A DNA stretch of 21,654 bases from positions 1 to 21,654 of the IMG/VR virus record IMGVR_UViG_3300035670_001376; one strand, written 5' to 3'. This DNA is from a virus. Below are positions 1 through 6,765 of this stretch, in pieces. Within the stretch, counting starts at the first letter, position 1; the number at the start of each line of letters is the position of its first letter. Below the pieces are notes generated by a model. The model did not search any database. It was given only the letters and a program-made list of their open reading frames with translations, and was not told the origin of the DNA. A program made the translations under genes and the position numbers.

Positions 1-729
1 ATACAGGAACTAATAGAAGATATTAATGATGAGATTACTTTTTCCGGAGCACTTCCTTATTCGCTACCGCCAAAAGAGTTAAGTCGTATTATTGAAAATG
101 ATACTAAATATTTTTGGGATAACTGGAAATACGCAGTAGAGAGCCAATATTTGTTATTACCTCTTGAGATGTTTAATACTCCACAGTTTAAAGCTCGACG
201 TCAAATCACCTTACCGGACTGTGTTCAATTTGTAGTTGATTTTAAAGAGGCAAAAGGAACTAGTTTATTTGGAACAATTGATCCTGATTTCGCAGACCAA
301 AAATTAATTGGTTCTGAAGTTTTCTTAACCCCTTTCTTAGGAGAGTCATTAATGTACAGAACAATTATGTTCTCTTTTCTTGACTTGACTAAAGCAATGA
401 CTATTGATTCAATCGCTTATGATTATAATAAAAACTCAAAACTGTTAGGAGTACTTGGAAGAACACCTCGAACTAATGCAGTATTAAGAGTCTTTAAAAG
501 ACTAGATGAGGACAAACTTTATGAGGACGAACTATTTCAAAGATACGTTCGTGCCCATGCAAAGGTTCGATTAGCTCATATGCTTCAAACATTTAACTAT
601 ACCCTACCTGGTGGAGTAACAGTTAACTATCAAAACGTAGTAACTACTGCAGAAAAGGAAATGGAAGAGGTTAAAGCAATGATGAAGGGAGAAAATACTC
701 CGGATTTTTTCTTTTTCTCTCGTCAATAA
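1..729 (+). CDS. Conserved phage structural protein, possible neck/connector (5'-truncated)
   Basis: The reading frame is open from the first base of the window, so this is the C-terminal 242 residues of a gene that starts upstream. A TTG at 151 is an internal codon, not the likely start. The visible part begins with helical sequence (IQELIEDINDEI, then LPPKELSRII and YAVESQYLLLP), continues through a beta-rich middle (TLPDCVQFVVDF) and has a helical C-terminal part with LPGGVTVNYQ. I recognise this overall pattern as a virion-associated family of T4-like phages, but its exact role is not known to me. It ends 10 bases before the gp25 gene on the same strand, which fits a tail, baseplate or neck role. 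No catalytic motif is visible. Confidence 0.6.
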   Translation: MQELIEDINDEITFSGALPYSLPPKELSRIIENDTKYFWDNWKYAVESQYLLLPLEMFNTPQFKARRQITLPDCVQFVVDFKEAKGTSLFGTIDPDFADQKLIGSEVFLTPFLGESLMYRTIMFSFLDLTKAMTIDSIAYDYNKNSKLLGVLGRTPRTNAVLRVFKRLDEDKLYEDELFQRYVRAHAKVRLAHMLQTFNYTLPGGVTVNYQNVVTTAEKEMEEVKAMMKGENTPDFFFFSRQ

Positions 730-739
730 TTTATAAAAG

Positions 740-1117
740 ATGGCACAACTTAGAGATTTTTATACTAGACTGGACGGTGACGCTAAGTACGAAGAAGGTC
801 GTCTTGAAATTAGCGATGATTTAGAATCTGCAGTACAACAGATAAAGATGACTCTTTTTACTAATAAAGGAGAAGTTTTAGGTGAACCTGATTTTGGACT
901 AGATATTGAAAAATATCTTTTTGAATATTCACTTGACTCAGATGCTATCTCTAGAGAAGCAAGTTCTCAAATTAATCGATATGCTGGTGAACTTGCAAAA
1001 AGAAGAATTACAGTAACTTCAACTATGTATCCAGATGAAGTCTCTAATCGTGATATTTTTGTTCTCTTGATTAATTTACCTGAACAAAAGAATCCAATTG
1101 CGATCTTTTACGATTAA
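740..1117 (+). CDS. 25: Baseplate wedge subunit, gp25/GPW family
   Basis: A 125-residue protein of the usual gp25 length. The family signature is the central stretch at about residues 39-58 (LFTNKGEVLGEPDFGLDIEK), where gp25 and GpW proteins carry a conserved L-T-x-x-G-E-x-x-x-x-P-x-F-G pattern. In T4, gp25 is a structural part of the baseplate wedge that helps nucleate the contractile sheath; the old name lysozyme-like is misleading because no lysozyme active site is seen. The gene follows the upstream structural gene by 10 bases and starts at an ATG preceded by AAAAG rather than a clear Shine-Dalgarno. Its stop codon overlaps the stop of the convergent glycosyltransferase gene in a TTAA palindrome. 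Confidence 0.92.
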   Translation: MAQLRDFYTRLDGDAKYEEGRLEISDDLESAVQQIKMTLFTNKGEVLGEPDFGLDIEKYLFEYSLDSDAISREASSQINRYAGELAKRRITVTSTMYPDEVSNRDIFVLLINLPEQKNPIAIFYD

Positions 1118-2016
1118 TTCCAGTATTCTAATACTTTAGGATATTCCTCTTTAATTTGAGGATAATTTGCCACATTTTGCATAATTGCAGCTTTTACTAG
1201 AGCCTTTATTTCAGGATTATGTAGTACTCTCTTTAGTCCCCAAATATGGACAATTTTGTTAAACTCTGCCTTTACTGCATCACTCCATTCACTATATTTG
1301 GGCTGCCATTCATTACCATCGCTTAGCATAGCATGCGCCAAATATTTTGGAGTAACTAGTGTAGAGTAAGGAAGCTCTTTTTCAGCAGCAAGCATTGGTA
1401 AGAGACGTTGCTCAAGAAAAGTCATGTATGCTGAATGGGAAAGTTCTTCTTCAATATCGATAGATTTACTAAGAGTAGCAATGGTTTTTGATGTTTCATA
1501 CCATTCTTTTGCAAATTCCTGATTATTAATAAAAAGAATAGCAGTATTAGTCGGAGCTACTTGTAAATCCCAACGGTTTTTCCATTCCTCAGGTAAGAGT
1601 GGTCGAGGATCAATAATATAGCTGTTTCCAGGATGAGCGCCAAAGATAACCTCATAATGATAGGCTTGATAAGTATCGTATTGGTTAAAATTAAGACGGT
1701 CAGTAATCCATAAGTCTGTATCAAGAATAACGAATGGTGGTTCTAGATGAGCAGCAATTTGTATTTTGCCGAATGCCCACCATCTTTCACGGTCCACATC
1801 AACTGAGGCTAAAGTAGCAGTATCTATTTTATCATATAACGTATCGATGCCATGCGCCCTGAGGTCCTCTAAGTGGGCCTCATTTGTATAGAGCTCAATT
1901 CGACCATATCTGGATTTCCAGCTAAGGATAGAAAGAAGTTGGACGACTAGTCCTAATGTGGTCCAGTCGTCCTCTCCTCGTTTTTCGTAAATATGAACTC
2001 CAGTGAGTTGCTGCAT
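1114..2016 (-). CDS. Putative GT-A type glycosyltransferase
   Basis: About 300 residues. A hydrophobic strand runs into a D-x-D motif (FVILDTDLWI, D99/D101 counting from the ATG at 2016), the metal and nucleotide-sugar binding signature of GT-A glycosyltransferases. Further on come a hydrophobic stretch NTAILFINN and a tryptophan-rich C-terminal half. It resembles small bacterial glycosyltransferase-like proteins with a similar DTDLWI motif, though I cannot name the family with certainty. The sugar donor and acceptor are unknown; phage targets could be virion proteins, modified DNA bases or host glycans. A TTG at 2028 in frame would overlap the upstream gene by 11 bases; I prefer the ATG at 2016, one base after that gene's stop. 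It sits among head and tail genes, an unusual place for such an enzyme. Confidence 0.65.
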   Translation of the reverse strand: MQQLTGVHIYEKRGEDDWTTLGLVVQLLSILSWKSRYGRIELYTNEAHLEDLRAHGIDTLYDKIDTATLASVDVDRERWWAFGKIQIAAHLEPPFVILDTDLWITDRLNFNQYDTYQAYHYEVIFGAHPGNSYIIDPRPLLPEEWKNRWDLQVAPTNTAILFINNQEFAKEWYETSKTIATLSKSIDIEEELSHSAYMTFLEQRLLPMLAAEKELPYSTLVTPKYLAHAMLSDGNEWQPKYSEWSDAVKAEFNKIVHIWGLKRVLHNPEIKALVKAAIMQNVANYPQIKEEYPKVLEYWN

Positions 2017-2017
2017 T

Positions 2018-2380
2018 CTATTCTTCAATGTGATTGATTACAGCACGAATATTTCGTTGCTGATTTGATAATTTCTCTAAAGAAATTCGAGACATCCTAA
2101 TTTGATTTTCGACAGCATCCTTTTTAGATCGAAGTCCCTGAAGTTCAATGTCTTCTTTTGCTTCATTTACAAAAGCAAATTGGCGGGCTTGATCATTTGA
2201 ATAAAGCTTTTTACCGTTTTCATCAAGAGCAGCATTAATATCTGCTTTAATGTTCATTTCCTTTTCAATAATTTGATCTTCAATAGATCGAAGAACTTGA
2301 TTTTTATTGATAATATCTAATTCGATAATTTCAATTGCTTCTGGAAAAGAGAGCAGGTCTTGTATTAGGTCTGATTTCAT
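2018..2380 (-). CDS. Small coiled-coil phage protein of unknown function
   Basis: A 120-residue, highly charged and mostly helical protein. Heptad-like spacing runs through residues 15-50 and again through 75-115, suggesting an antiparallel coiled coil. The centre carries GKKLYSNDQARQ, a G-K-x-x-Y-S-N-x-x-x-R type motif that recurs in small coiled-coil proteins of phage replication and recombination regions, so a mediator or DNA-binding accessory role is possible but unproven. It starts at an ATG preceded by an A/T-rich leader and the conserved AAATTAATTTAGTAT element. It is the first gene of a two-gene unit with the glycosyltransferase, separated from the portal gene by 40 bases. Confidence 0.6.
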   Translation of the reverse strand: MKSDLIQDLLSFPEAIEIIELDIINKNQVLRSIEDQIIEKEMNIKADINAALDENGKKLYSNDQARQFAFVNEAKEDIELQGLRSKKDAVENQIRMSRISLEKLSNQQRNIRAVINHIEE

Positions 2381-2401
2381 AAATATATTTTTATGAATAA
2401 T

Positions 2402-2416
2402 ATACTAAATTAATTT
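2402..2416 (-). promoter_or_regulatory. Conserved promoter-like 15-mer before the 2018-2380 gene
   Basis: Reads AAATTAATTTAGTAT on the minus strand and is identical to the copy at 8220-8234. It contains TAATTTAG, one base from the Bacteroidetes -7 consensus TAnnTTTG. It could be an early or middle promoter; no matching -33 element is clear. Confidence 0.45.
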
Positions 2417-2420
2417 AACT

Positions 2421-4139
2421 TTATAAAGCTCCTTCGCCTTTTGTTTCACCACCTGCAATTTCTTCAGCTCCTCCAGCTGGGGCTTCTGCTGCTGGGGCTG
2501 CTGGCGCGGCTCCTCCTGCGGCTGGTGCTACTCCTCCTGGAGCTGGTGGTTCACCTTGACTTTCAACAGGCGGTTCGTCATCTGGAATTTGATCAAACCA
2601 TTGTTGATTTGATTTAATTTCAGCTTCAGTCATTTTAAGTTCTTTACGAATTAGGTATTCAGTAGCAAAGTATGGAGTACCATCGTCGCGCATAACTCCT
2701 TTTTTGCCCTGGAATGCAGCAATACGTTTTGCCTCGATTTCATTCTCCTTCATCTCTTCAAATACGTTATCATTATGATAAGTAATACCGATAGCATTAG
2801 TAAATCGGTAATCATCTGCTAATTCAGGAAAATCAAGACACATTTGTAAATACCAAGGTTTTACTAAGATCTCAGACATTGCTGTTCGGAGACGATTGAC
2901 AAATTTTTGGTAACGAATTTCCTCCCTAGTAATACCTTCTGAATTAAGAGTAAATGCTCCCATTCCAGATTGACCTTCCCAACGAGAGTAAGGAATTTTT
3001 GAGTCCATCTTTAATTTCTTATAGAAGTAATTAAGAAGTTCAGAACCTGATAAGTTAGGTCCAGGAGTTTGTAGTGCCTCAACCTTAACCTGTTGGTTTT
3101 GGTCGTTAATTGGCAGTACGTAATTTTTATAGAATAGGATATTAGGTTTACCTTCGACATTAAGTTCTCCAGTATCACCATTAAATGAAATATCCTCCTT
3201 AAACATATTTAAGAATTCACGAACATCCTCTTGACCTTTTTGGAAACTTTTACTTCCAATAGGAACAGTTGTTGTTAAACGAATTGGAGCATTCATTACG
3301 TGCCAAATAACTTTTGAGTGCTCAATAATTCTTAAGAGATTAAATGAACGAATCATACGTTCAACAAAACTAACCCTCTTTGTTCTAAAATGGTTAGCAT
3401 AAGAAATATAGATAATTTGACTATCGTTTAGGGTCTTAGTAGATCCCGTTGCTTGATCGTATTGCAACCATTGCATAAATAGTTTTCCTCTAGCATCTTT
3501 TTGAAGCTGAGGAGCAATACTTGCTGGATCTAATTCTTTAAAACCAATAATTTCAGTTGGTTTCTGCAAGTCATCATACAGGATTTCAAAGCAGAGGTGA
3601 CCTTCAATTAAGAATTGAAAGCCATACTGCCATGCCGCAACACCGCTATTGAATCCCCAAGCAGTATAGATCTTTTCGAAATTTTCAAAGTATCGATCTA
3701 GAATTTTATCCTGAAAATTAAGACGTTCCTCTTTGGTATTTCCACGATACAACATTTTACCAGTAAGATCCTTTGGATATGCATAACGATTTTCTTCATC
3801 GTAAACAATCATATCATCGACGATAGTCTCTAATACAAATTCGATTTCGCCATTTGCTGCAATATCACGGAGACGTTCGCGTTTTTCAGTATAGTCTAAC
3901 TGAAAAAAAGCAATTGATTTTGTTCTTAACTGAGAGGTGGTATCAGTCATTGCCATAGAGAAACGAAGTAGATCGTCCTTGGCATTAAGCTTACCCTGTC
4001 TCTGTTGAAGTTGACCCTCAATAAAGCCGATCGCTTGCGAATTCTTAAGTAGTAGATCCTCATGTCGAGTTCCAAATTTACTTAATCCTGCAAGTTTACT
4101 ACTGGTATTTCCTCGTGTTGTTTCTAAAAAACCCGCCAT
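2421..4139 (-). CDS. 20: Portal vertex protein, T4 gp20 family
   Basis: A 572-residue protein; T4 gp20 is of similar size. The portal is the dodecameric ring through which DNA enters and leaves the head and on which the prohead forms. Family features include the N-terminal domain with ETIVDDMIVYDEEN (about 100-120), the clip/stem region with HVMNAPIRL, and the conserved run SGSELLNYFYKKLKMDSKIP followed by SRW, after which GITREEIRYQKFVNRLR gives the long helix typical of gp20. Residues 520-572 form a Pro/Ala/Gly-rich low-complexity tail, absent from T4 gp20 as I know it and more GC-rich than its surroundings. The gene starts one base after the stop of the upstream gene (TAAGATG), so translation is probably coupled. 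Confidence 0.93.
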   Translation of the reverse strand: MAGFLETTRGNTSSKLAGLSKFGTRHEDLLLKNSQAIGFIEGQLQQRQGKLNAKDDLLRFSMAMTDTTSQLRTKSIAFFQLDYTEKRERLRDIAANGEIEFVLETIVDDMIVYDEENRYAYPKDLTGKMLYRGNTKEERLNFQDKILDRYFENFEKIYTAWGFNSGVAAWQYGFQFLIEGHLCFEILYDDLQKPTEIIGFKELDPASIAPQLQKDARGKLFMQWLQYDQATGSTKTLNDSQIIYISYANHFRTKRVSFVERMIRSFNLLRIIEHSKVIWHVMNAPIRLTTTVPIGSKSFQKGQEDVREFLNMFKEDISFNGDTGELNVEGKPNILFYKNYVLPINDQNQQVKVEALQTPGPNLSGSELLNYFYKKLKMDSKIPYSRWEGQSGMGAFTLNSEGITREEIRYQKFVNRLRTAMSEILVKPWYLQMCLDFPELADDYRFTNAIGITYHNDNVFEEMKENEIEAKRIAAFQGKKGVMRDDGTPYFATEYLIRKELKMTEAEIKSNQQWFDQIPDDEPPVESQGEPPAPGGVAPAAGGAAPAAPAAEAPAGGAEEIAGGETKGEGAL

Positions 4140-4140
4140 C

Positions 4141-4767
4141 TTATTGTTGTATTGATTTTATTAAAAAATCTTCAAATATCTTTTGCATATTTACTGGTTC
4201 TGGAAAAACACCATAACCTGATATTCGAGGATTTATTAGTTGTCCAAAATTGTCCCAGTCTATTAATTTAGCTGAAGCAATATCGTCTATGTTATATTTA
4301 TTTACTGCCTGGTATAAATTATCGATACCTACAAGACCACTAAGAATGGAAACAGTAATAAAGTAAAATTTTTGAGCAAGCAATTGTCTCTTTTCAAGTG
4401 GCTCTAATTTGCCGTCATTTGAAAAAAGATTACGATATCCATTTTGTAGAGAAAACTGATAATATGCTTCTAATATTTTAGCAGAAGCTTGTGGCGGCAT
4501 TACTCTTAAGTCGAGAATTACTACCTTTTCTACAAAATTTTGATGAAATAGTACTAAGCCAACTGGGTTTAAACTTAAATAACCTTTTCCTCCACTCAAG
4601 AGGTCAACTGTTTCTTGATTTAAGTTTTGAGCCGGTGGATTAATTTTAAGAGAATAAAAACGACCTGGTAAAAACTGCCCTTTATTAATTGAGATGCCAA
4701 CTTCTTCTGCAACCTGTTCAAGTGAACGGTTTCCATTATTTTTATCAAGTTGAGCAAATGGTTTCAT
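4141..4767 (-). CDS. Unknown protein between portal and gp4 genes
   Basis: A 208-residue protein that I do not recognise. Visible features are a GQFLPGRFYSLKINPP stretch near residue 30-45, a hydrophobic core segment VGLVLFHQNFVEKVVILDLRVMPP around residues 68-92, and a helical C-terminal half with FYFITVSILSGLVGI. No signal peptide, metal site or nucleotide-binding motif is evident. Its position, nine bases downstream of the gp4 gene and one base upstream of the portal gene on the same strand, suggests a head or neck assembly role and coordinated expression with the portal. That is based only on context. The ATG at 4767 has an A/T-rich upstream sequence and no Shine-Dalgarno. Confidence 0.65.
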   Translation of the reverse strand: MKPFAQLDKNNGNRSLEQVAEEVGISINKGQFLPGRFYSLKINPPAQNLNQETVDLLSGGKGYLSLNPVGLVLFHQNFVEKVVILDLRVMPPQASAKILEAYYQFSLQNGYRNLFSNDGKLEPLEKRQLLAQKFYFITVSILSGLVGIDNLYQAVNKYNIDDIASAKLIDWDNFGQLINPRISGYGVFPEPVNMQKIFEDFLIKSIQQ

Positions 4768-4776
4768 TACTATATT

Positions 4777-5265
4777 TTACACCTTATTGAAGAGAAAGTT
4801 TTCAGTAATTATACCAAATCTCATATTATTTTTAGCAGCGTATGATTTTGCTGCCTTAAATTTCTCACTATTGATAATATACGCTTTAGCGTGTCGAGCG
4901 TAATTTAGGGTTTGTTTTTCAGTAAGTCGAGTTGGTGGTGCTGGCGGATGTAGGTATTTGTCAGGCTTGATTTCAACCAACCATTTAGTATGACTGCCAT
5001 CTGCGTTTTTAGTTACCATGTAACAATCAATCCAATAGTTACTGGTCTTTTTTAGGATTGGGTTCCAGTAAACGACTGAGAAATTTTCACTACCCCATTC
5101 AACAATATTGTCATTGCCATCGCAATACTGAAAAAACTTTAATTCCCAGCTAGAACGATAGATTATTTCACTAGCGTCTGCTGAGTATTTTTCAGGATTT
5201 TTAGGAACAAAGTAACCTTGTTTGTAGCCAGTTTTATTAGTAGGTTTTACGCTTTTAATATTCAT
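4777..5265 (-). CDS. 4: Head completion protein, T4 gp4 (gp50) nuclease-like family
   Basis: A 162-residue protein closely following the T4 gp4 pattern: GYFVPKNPEKYSAD, then IIYRSSWELKFFQYCD, then NIVEWGSEN, and VEIKPDKYLHPP. The motif set E41 (in SSWE), D80 (in YWIDCY) and E98-I-K100 matches the E...D...ExK arrangement of TnsA/restriction-endonuclease-like folds. In T4, gp4 is needed to complete DNA-filled heads before tail joining; the fold suggests trimming or handling of the DNA end, but the activity is less well established. The start at 5265 lies within an 8-bp inverted repeat that runs up to the stop codon of the upstream acidic gene, which could affect translation. Confidence 0.9.
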   Translation of the reverse strand: MNIKSVKPTNKTGYKQGYFVPKNPEKYSADASEIIYRSSWELKFFQYCDGNDNIVEWGSENFSVVYWNPILKKTSNYWIDCYMVTKNADGSHTKWLVEIKPDKYLHPPAPPTRLTEKQTLNYARHAKAYIINSEKFKAAKSYAAKNNMRFGIITENFLFNKV

Positions 5266-5290
5266 AATTGTCGATTTTTTGGGACAATTA
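5265..5290 (-). promoter_or_regulatory. Inverted repeat spanning the gp4 start codon
   Basis: TAATTGTC at 5265-5272 is the exact reverse complement of GACAATTA at 5283-5290, with a 10-base loop. In the transcript the stem runs from the stop codon of the acidic gene to the A of the gp4 AUG. It could be a translational-control hairpin or an operator. Confidence 0.4.
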
Positions 5291-5596
5291 ATCTAAATAC
5301 TCTGCGATAAATTCGTCAGCCTCATCCGGGCCAATTTTACTAAGTTCAACTAATTTAACTAGGAGAGCAGCGATTGCCAATTTTTCAGGAATATCGTCGT
5401 CATTCATTTCAATCTGGCCTTCTTTAGCAGCCGTTGAAAGTTCTTCAAATGCTAATTTTGCAGCCTCTTCGATTTCCTCTTCAGAACCAACAAGTTCAAC
5501 TAATTTATCTAAAAGTTCAGTATTAATATCTAGGTCATCTAATTCAACCTGCATTTCAGGTGATTCGAATTCGTATAATTTCATTAACTTTATCAT
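5288..5596 (-). CDS. Small acidic leader-bearing protein, candidate prohead core/internal protein
   Basis: A 102-residue, strongly acidic, helical protein with many Glu and Asp. After a second in-frame ATG (5584) it reads MKLYEFESPE, a member of the K-L-F/Y-E-x-F leader group seen in other genes of the window. I report the ATG at 5596 because it lies 24 bases from the first base of the late-promoter box, the spacing seen at the other sites; the ATG at 5584 is a real alternative. Small acidic proteins near the portal gene are typical of T4 prohead core components such as gp67, so a scaffold or core role is plausible but inferred from charge, size, leader and neighbourhood, not from homology that I can see. 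Confidence 0.7.
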   Translation of the reverse strand: MIKLMKLYEFESPEMQVELDDLDINTELLDKLVELVGSEEEIEEAAKLAFEELSTAAKEGQIEMNDDDIPEKLAIAALLVKLVELSKIGPDEADEFIAEYLD

Positions 5597-5605
5597 CGCG
5601 ATAGT

Positions 5606-5620
5606 TTTTTATTATTTATT
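5606..5620 (-). promoter_or_regulatory. Late-type promoter box before the small acidic gene
   Basis: Reads AATAAATAATAAAAA on the minus strand, 24 bases from the ATG at 5596. ATAAATA matches the T4-superfamily late promoter core (TATAAATA) apart from the first base. The box overlaps the stop codon of the primase gene. Confidence 0.7.
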
Positions 5621-6765
5621 TAGGTAAAAAAGACATCTAATTCGCTTTCAGAAAAGTAATTAATAATACGATCGTTAAATTCAGTAAAAGTTAGATCTTG
5701 ACTTTTGGAATGGAGAAAAATAAAAAGGTCGTTAACGTCCTTAATCTTTTTAATACTTGAGAGCCAGTCAGTCGGATAGAGAAGCTTAAGATCATTTAAT
5801 AATTTTGACCACATAAACACTCTATATCCTTTTTTAATTAGGTTAATAGATTGATTTCGACCTGCCCTATCATTATCAAAAAAGATAAGAGCGTTTTCTT
5901 TAGTTAAGATATTATCTAATAGGAGATTAATTTTAGTAACCCCAGTAGAGGCCATTGAATTTTGGAGAAACATTGCATCAATTTGACCTTCAGTAACGAT
6001 AACTTTTTTTGTAAAGTCAACGTTCATTACATTATAGTAATTATTTAAGGTATCGATATCAATAATAATATCGTCTGCTAGTTTCTTGCTAACTAATCCA
6101 GTTTTTCTAAATTCTGAATAGTTTTTAATTAGATACTTTGGACCATCCGTTACCTCTATTTTTCTAGCTGAAAAACCTAGGATTCTTCTGGATTTTGCGT
6201 CAAGATTAAAAAGATAGATTTTATCTTCTCGACTATCATAATAACAACTTTGAGTAAAGAGTGGAAGCTTGGTAATTTGACGACGCTCTACGAATGCTCT
6301 AATTGGACTCTCTTCTGGAGCTAGATGGCATGGAATTAGGGAAAATCGGTCGACTATATCATCTAATTTTAAGAGATGCTTACCGATTCCTTTGCTAATA
6401 AAAGTCTCAATTAAGGAACCTTTACGTTTGGCTGGAGCAGAGTGTTTAAATTCAGGATCTTTAATAATAGTATCTGGTAAAGTAAGCCCGTATTTTAAGG
6501 CAAACTTTTTGATCATACCGCTAAGATCTGTTTTTATTCCACAACCATCATTGTAACACTTATAGCTATTTGTTGCTAGATAGAAATTGCCGCGTTTTTT
6601 ACGTGGATCCTTTTCAGAGTCACCGCAAAAAGGGCATGCGAAATTAAGCTTATCCTCCGATTCATTTATCTCTTGCTTTATAGGTAAACCAGAAAACCTC
6701 TTTTTCAAGAGGTCTTTAATAAACTGATTTACACTATATTTCTTCAAAATATCAAATGTTATCAT
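5620..6765 (-). CDS. 61: DNA primase, T4 gp61-like (zinc finger plus Toprim)
   Basis: A 381-residue primase. The N-terminal zinc-binding site is C44-x2-C47 (CPFCGDSEKDPRKKRG) with C70-x4-C75. The Toprim domain carries EGQIDA (E259, D263) followed by FFDNDRAGR (D297, D299), the acidic residues that bind the metal ions for primer synthesis. T4 gp61 works with the gp41 helicase to make RNA primers for lagging-strand synthesis. The start ATG overlaps the end of the polymerase gene by 14 bases, indicating translational coupling of primase to polymerase. The stop codon overlaps the late-promoter box of the downstream acidic gene. Confidence 0.93.
   Translation of the reverse strand: MITFDILKKYSVNQFIKDLLKKRFSGLPIKQEINESEDKLNFACPFCGDSEKDPRKKRGNFYLATNSYKCYNDGCGIKTDLSGMIKKFALKYGLTLPDTIIKDPEFKHSAPAKRKGSLIETFISKGIGKHLLKLDDIVDRFSLIPCHLAPEESPIRAFVERRQITKLPLFTQSCYYDSREDKIYLFNLDAKSRRILGFSARKIEVTDGPKYLIKNYSEFRKTGLVSKKLADDIIIDIDTLNNYYNVMNVDFTKKVIVTEGQIDAMFLQNSMASTGVTKINLLLDNILTKENALIFFDNDRAGRNQSINLIKKGYRVFMWSKLLNDLKLLYPTDWLSSIKKIKDVNDLFIFLHSKSQDLTFTEFNDRIINYFSESELDVFFT

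Noticed and set aside
151-729. TTG at 151 as the start of the first gene
   Set aside because: The same frame is open back to base 1 with conserved-looking protein sequence, so the gene starts outside the window.
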